Shown: piece by piece, positions 6,377-9,096 of the stretch | Layout: each line of letters opens with the position of its first letter | Position numbering within the stretch: position 1 is the stretch's first letter | From: Pseudomonadota bacterium | Lineage (GTDB): Bacteria; Pseudomonadota; Gammaproteobacteria; Steroidobacterales; Steroidobacteraceae | Direction of reading: 5' to 3' | NCBI GenBank assembly: GCA_947454665.1 | Contig: CANGMU010000080.1 | Location: forward strand, 1-9,096 | Length of the DNA: 9,096 bases | The notes under the pieces: generated by a model | Database searches by the model: none | The model's input: the letters and a program-made list of their open reading frames with translations, nothing else | Told to the model about the DNA's origin: nothing | Program-made: the position numbers and the translations under genes

Positions 6377-7444
6377 ATGAACCGTTACGCCCTTGTCTTC
6401 AGCCTGTGCACCCTCGCGGCACGCGGGCTGCCCGCGATCGACGTGGCGGCTGCCGCGGAGCCTGCCGCCGCAGCCTGCACGTCGCAGGGTGCGCTGGAAT
6501 ACGTCTGCGGACCTTCCGCCGTGGAAGACCTGGTGCGCGTGCCGGGCAGCACCTGGCTGCTGGGCAGCGGTCTCGCCGAGCGCGATGCGCCGGGCAAGCT
6601 CCACCGCATCGACACGCGCTCGCGCAGCTGGGCTGTCGCCTGGCCGGCGGCGGACGCGTCTTCATCGCATGATGCGAAGCGCTTCCCGGCCTGCGGCATG
6701 CCGCCGGATGCGGCCAGGTTCTCGGCCCATGGCCTGGCCCTGCGGCACCTGGGTGCCGGGCACGACGAACTGCTTGTCGTGAACCATGGCCGCGAGGCAA
6801 TCGAATTCTTCGACGTGCGCAGCCACGGCGGTGCACCGCGCCTCGCATGGAAAGGCTGTGTCCCGATGCCGTCGGATGTTTACGCGAATTCGGTGGCTGC
6901 GCTCGCGGATGGCGGCTTCGTCGCCACCCAGTTCTATGACCCGGGCAAGGGCAACATGGGGACGATCCTCACCGGCGCGATCACCGGGGACGTGCTCGAG
7001 TGGCATCCAGGTGGCGCCGTCACGCATATAGCGGGTACATCGTTGTCGGGCGCAAACGGCATCGAGACGGACGCCGCGGGACGCGTGCTGTACGTGGCGG
7101 CCTGGGGCAGCCGCGAGCTGCTGCGCTTCGACCGGCGCGGCGCGCAACTTTCTGTACAGCGCGTGCCGCTCGACTTCGCGCCGGACAACCTGCGCTGGTC
7201 CGCGGACCATCGGACGCTGCTGGCCGCCGGGCAGAAATTCACCGCGGGCGGCAACGGCCCGCTGAAGATGGAAGGCTGGCGCGTGGTGCGCGTGAAGCCG
7301 GACACGCTGGCAACCCGCGTGGTGCATGACGCTGGCGCGGAGGTCACGCTGCAGGGCGTGAGCGTGGGTGTCGAAGTGGGTGATCGCCTGTGGGTCGGTC
7401 CCTTCCGCGGAGACCGGGTCGGCAGCCTGCCGCTGCCGCGCTGA
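6377..7444 (+). CDS. Exported paraoxonase/SMP-30-like calcium-dependent lactonase or arylesterase
   Basis: A 355-residue protein with an N-terminal signal peptide (MNRYALVFSL core, cleavage likely within AAAAEPAAA, about residue 27), so periplasmic or secreted. The rest reads as a six-bladed propeller of the paraoxonase/SMP-30 superfamily. Compared from memory with human PON1: VEDLVRVPGSTWLLGSG gives E50 (PON1 E53), SAHGLALR gives H118 (H115), LLVVNHG gives H137 (H134), YANSV gives N171 (N168), GANGIE gives N227 (N224), and APDNLRWS gives D270/N271 (D269/N270). The His pair keeps the 19-residue spacing. The C-terminal SVGVEVGDRLWVGPFRGDRV is a typical last blade. Known family activities are lactone and aryl-ester hydrolysis; the natural substrate here is unknown. 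The ATG at 6377 is chosen because the signal peptide starts there; its ribosome site is weak. The gene is followed after 3 bases by trmO, so the two are co-transcribed. Confidence 0.85.
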   Translation: MNRYALVFSLCTLAARGLPAIDVAAAAEPAAAACTSQGALEYVCGPSAVEDLVRVPGSTWLLGSGLAERDAPGKLHRIDTRSRSWAVAWPAADASSSHDAKRFPACGMPPDAARFSAHGLALRHLGAGHDELLVVNHGREAIEFFDVRSHGGAPRLAWKGCVPMPSDVYANSVAALADGGFVATQFYDPGKGNMGTILTGAITGDVLEWHPGGAVTHIAGTSLSGANGIETDAAGRVLYVAAWGSRELLRFDRRGAQLSVQRVPLDFAPDNLRWSADHRTLLAAGQKFTAGGNGPLKMEGWRVVRVKPDTLATRVVHDAGAEVTLQGVSVGVEVGDRLWVGPFRGDRVGSLPLPR

Positions 7445-7447
7445 CGG

Positions 7448-8248
7448 ATGACCGGTACACCCCCGACTTCGCTGACGCTGGAACCCATCGGCGTGCTGCG
7501 CTGTGCGCGCGCCGACAAGGTAGACGCGCCGCGCCAGCCTGCGGCGGCGGAAGACCTGACGGGCGTGATCTCCCTGCATCCACAGCACCACTTCGAACAC
7601 GCGCTGGAGGACCTCGCGGGCTGGGAACGGATCTGGGTGATCTTCTGGTTCCACCACAACAGGGGCTGGCGACCGAAGGTGCTGCCGCCGCGCAGCGACA
7701 GCGGGCGCAAGGGACTGTTCGCGACGCGCTCGCCGCACCGTCCGAATCCGCTGGGCCTGTCAGTGCTGCGCGTGGATCGCGTCGAGGGTCTCGATATCCA
7801 TGTTCGCGACGTGGACCTGCTCGATGGCACGCCCGTGTTCGACATCAAGCCTTACGTCGCCTACACGGATGCCTTCCCGGATGCAGGTGGGGGCTGGCTC
7901 GCCGCGGATCCACGACCCGCGTATCGCGTGGCGTTCTCGGCAGAAGCCGACGCACAGCTGGACTGGATCGCGCCGCGGACCCCGTTGCCGCTGCGCGAAC
8001 GGATCGAAACGACGCTGGCCCTGGGCCCGGCGCCGAACCCTTATCGGCGCATCAAGCCGCTGGCTGGCGGCCGCTCACGCCTGGCCGTGCAGGACTGGCG
8101 CGTGCTGTTCACGCATGAAGGCCTGCAGGTGACGGTGCTGCGGATCGAGTCCGGCTACAAGCTGTCCCAACTCGCCGAGTCGCTGCCGGATCCGGACGGC
8201 GTACTCGCCATACATCGCGCTTTCCGTGCGGGGTGGCCTGTCGCCTAG
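7448..8248 (+). CDS. trmO: tRNA (t6A37) N6-methyltransferase TrmO (TsaA/YaeB)
   Basis: A 266-residue SAM-dependent enzyme that methylates t6A at position 37 of tRNA-Thr(GGU) to m6t6A, fine-tuning decoding of ACC/ACU. The N-terminal TsaA beta-barrel domain covers about residues 8-145, with the family signature LFATRSPHRPNPLGLSV (90-106) and DLLDGTPVFDIKPYV (123-137). The C-terminal domain contains NPYRRIKPLAGGRSRL and QDWRVLF (197-221). The protein is about 30 residues longer than E. coli TrmO, ending in an extra tail (GYKLSQLAESLPDPDG...). The ATG at 7448 comes 3 bases after the lactonase-like gene stop with no strong ribosome site, so translation is probably coupled. Its stop interlocks with that of the convergent gene at 8245. 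The pairing with a secreted hydrolase looks accidental rather than functional. Identification is firm. Confidence 0.94.
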   Translation: MTGTPPTSLTLEPIGVLRCARADKVDAPRQPAAAEDLTGVISLHPQHHFEHALEDLAGWERIWVIFWFHHNRGWRPKVLPPRSDSGRKGLFATRSPHRPNPLGLSVLRVDRVEGLDIHVRDVDLLDGTPVFDIKPYVAYTDAFPDAGGGWLAADPRPAYRVAFSAEADAQLDWIAPRTPLPLRERIETTLALGPAPNPYRRIKPLAGGRSRLAVQDWRVLFTHEGLQVTVLRIESGYKLSQLAESLPDPDGVLAIHRAFRAGWPVA

Positions 8249-8928
8249 CGGACCCACTCGCGAAGCTGCAGCAGGTTGCCTTCGCAGTCGCAGCCATTGC
8301 GCATGCGGAAGCCCGGCCCTTGCCATGTTTCAGGAAAGAGCTCGCCACCGTTGCGTGCCATCGCGTCGGCCACGACATCAAGATCTGCGACAGACAGGAA
8401 AGGCTTGATGGCCGCCGCGGTGCGCGGCTCGGCGGCCGATCCGGCAACCGCCAGGGCCCGGAAAGCAGACGGGATCGCATGCAGGATGAACTGCGTATCC
8501 GCCGAGGCCAGCACCACATGCTCTGCATCAGCGACGCGACGCTGCAGGCCGAGCGCGGTTTCATAGAACGCGGCCAGTCGCTCCAGATCACAGGCGTAGA
8601 TCACCACGCCGGTGCGTGCAGGCCCGCGGCGCGGCGCGGGAGCCTGCTCCGCCCGAGCCACGACAGACAGGAATTCGATCCGCGGCGACACGCCATAGAC
8701 CTGCGTGACCTGCTCGCGCAATGCATCGTTGAAGAAGGCCTGCGCAGCGGCCGCGTCGTCCCAAAGGTAAAGGTTCACGGCCTCGCGCCGCGCGGCATCC
8801 ACCGTGAAGGTCTTGGATCGCAGGCCGGGAATCTTTTCAAAACGCGGCGCAGCTTCGGCTGCAAAGCGGCCCAGCTGTGCAGCATCGAAGGCGTCGCCCA
8901 GCTCAAACGTCACGGTGACCACCATCAT
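8245..8928 (-). CDS. Two-domain protein: YdhR-like ferredoxin-fold domain fused to a VOC (glyoxalase/dioxygenase superfamily) domain
   Basis: A 227-residue cytosolic protein. Residues 1-90 resemble YdhR-type putative monooxygenases of the dimeric alpha/beta-barrel fold (EKIPGLRSKTF, NLYLWDDAAAAQAFF, then YGVSPRIEFLSV). After an Ala/Pro/Arg linker (91-105) comes a VOC domain, residues 106-227, with ACDLERLAAFYETALGL, FLSVADLDVVADAM and the ending CEGNLLQLRE. The usual His of the first VOC metal position is not seen (the strand is TGVVIYACD), whereas the late Glu (E216) is kept, so it may not be a normal metal enzyme and could bind a small molecule instead. The start is the ATG at 8928, with AAGGAG 8 bases upstream; it overlaps the stop of the upstream GNAT gene by 4 bases (ATGA), so the two form an operon. 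Reaction unknown. Confidence 0.8.
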   Translation of the reverse strand: MMVVTVTFELGDAFDAAQLGRFAAEAAPRFEKIPGLRSKTFTVDAARREAVNLYLWDDAAAAQAFFNDALREQVTQVYGVSPRIEFLSVVARAEQAPAPRRGPARTGVVIYACDLERLAAFYETALGLQRRVADAEHVVLASADTQFILHAIPSAFRALAVAGSAAEPRTAAAIKPFLSVADLDVVADAMARNGGELFPETWQGPGFRMRNGCDCEGNLLQLREWVR

Positions 8929-9096
8929 GGCGAGAGCTCCTTGCGGAAGAACAGGCTGTTCGGATCCGGCTGGTAGTCACCAAACGCGGCACAGGTCTGG
9001 AACCCGGTCGATTCGTAGAGCCGGATGGCCTCGGGCTGCAGGATGCCGGTTTCGAGCCACAGACAGCGACAGCCCTTGTCCAGGGCCGCCTGCTCC
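8925..9096 (-). CDS. GNAT-family N-acetyltransferase, C-terminal part, cut by right window edge
   Basis: The last 56 residues of a gene running in from the right, first full codon at 9095. LWLETGILQPEAIRLYESTGF is the characteristic motif B region of GNAT enzymes, which move an acetyl group from acetyl-CoA to an amine. CAAFGDYQPDPNSLFFRKELSP gives the final strand pair typical of small stand-alone GNATs. The acetyl-CoA-binding Q/R-x-x-G-x-G/A motif would lie outside the window. Its TGA stop (8927-8925) overlaps the start of the VOC-fusion gene by 4 bases, indicating one operon. Substrate unknown. Confidence 0.85.
   Translation of the reverse strand, partial: EQAALDKGCRCLWLETGILQPEAIRLYESTGFQTCAAFGDYQPDPNSLFFRKELSP

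Noticed and set aside
6662..7738. A 358-codon open frame on the - strand opposite the paraoxonase-like gene and trmO
   Set aside because: It spans two well-supported + strand genes and has no domain features.

Overview
This is a GC-rich proteobacterial window, most likely from a gammaproteobacterium near the Xanthomonadales/Nevskiales. The basis is an rpoH tail of gamma/beta type, a gamma-type TrmO, a large TonB-dependent receptor, and tightly packed genes that often overlap or sit tail to tail. The lineage is inferred from protein character, not from a marker gene.

Layout from left to right. The 3' part of rpoH (heat-shock sigma factor) enters on the + strand and meets, 13 bases after its stop, a convergent lignostilbene-dioxygenase-type carotenoid cleavage oxygenase (447-1904, -). 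This enzyme keeps all four iron-binding histidines and the Phe59/Tyr101/Lys134 trio of stilbene-cleaving members. A gene-free stretch of about 560 bases (1905-2465) follows. Its right half is a run of adjacent hairpins, two with GAAA loops, ending in a strong intrinsic terminator. I read it as a possible + strand structured RNA that I cannot assign to a family. Next comes a complete vapBC toxin-antitoxin pair (2466-3022, -), whose vapB start region lies inside a perfect 11-base inverted repeat. An 805-residue TonB-dependent outer-membrane receptor (3195-5612, -) with its own UUCG-loop terminator follows, and upstream of it a cysteine-cluster protein (5708-6325, -).

A 51-base divergent spacer with two palindromic elements separates that gene from a + strand pair: an exported paraoxonase-like six-bladed propeller (6377-7444) that keeps the PON1 His dyad and calcium ligands, and, 3 bases later, trmO (7448-8248), a tRNA t6A37 methyltransferase. 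The trmO stop interlocks with the stop of a convergent YdhR-like/VOC fusion gene (8245-8928, -). That gene overlaps by 4 bases a GNAT acetyltransferase cut by the right window edge.

Together, the receptor (outer-membrane uptake), the dioxygenase (cleavage of the interphenyl alkene of hydroxystilbenes) and the exported lactonase/arylesterase-like protein suggest use of plant- or lignin-derived aromatics or lactones. They are not one operon, because vapBC and two terminators lie between the first two, so the link is only proximity. Nothing marks a clear mobile element, prophage, CRISPR array or tRNA. The least explained stretch is the hairpin-rich intergenic region.
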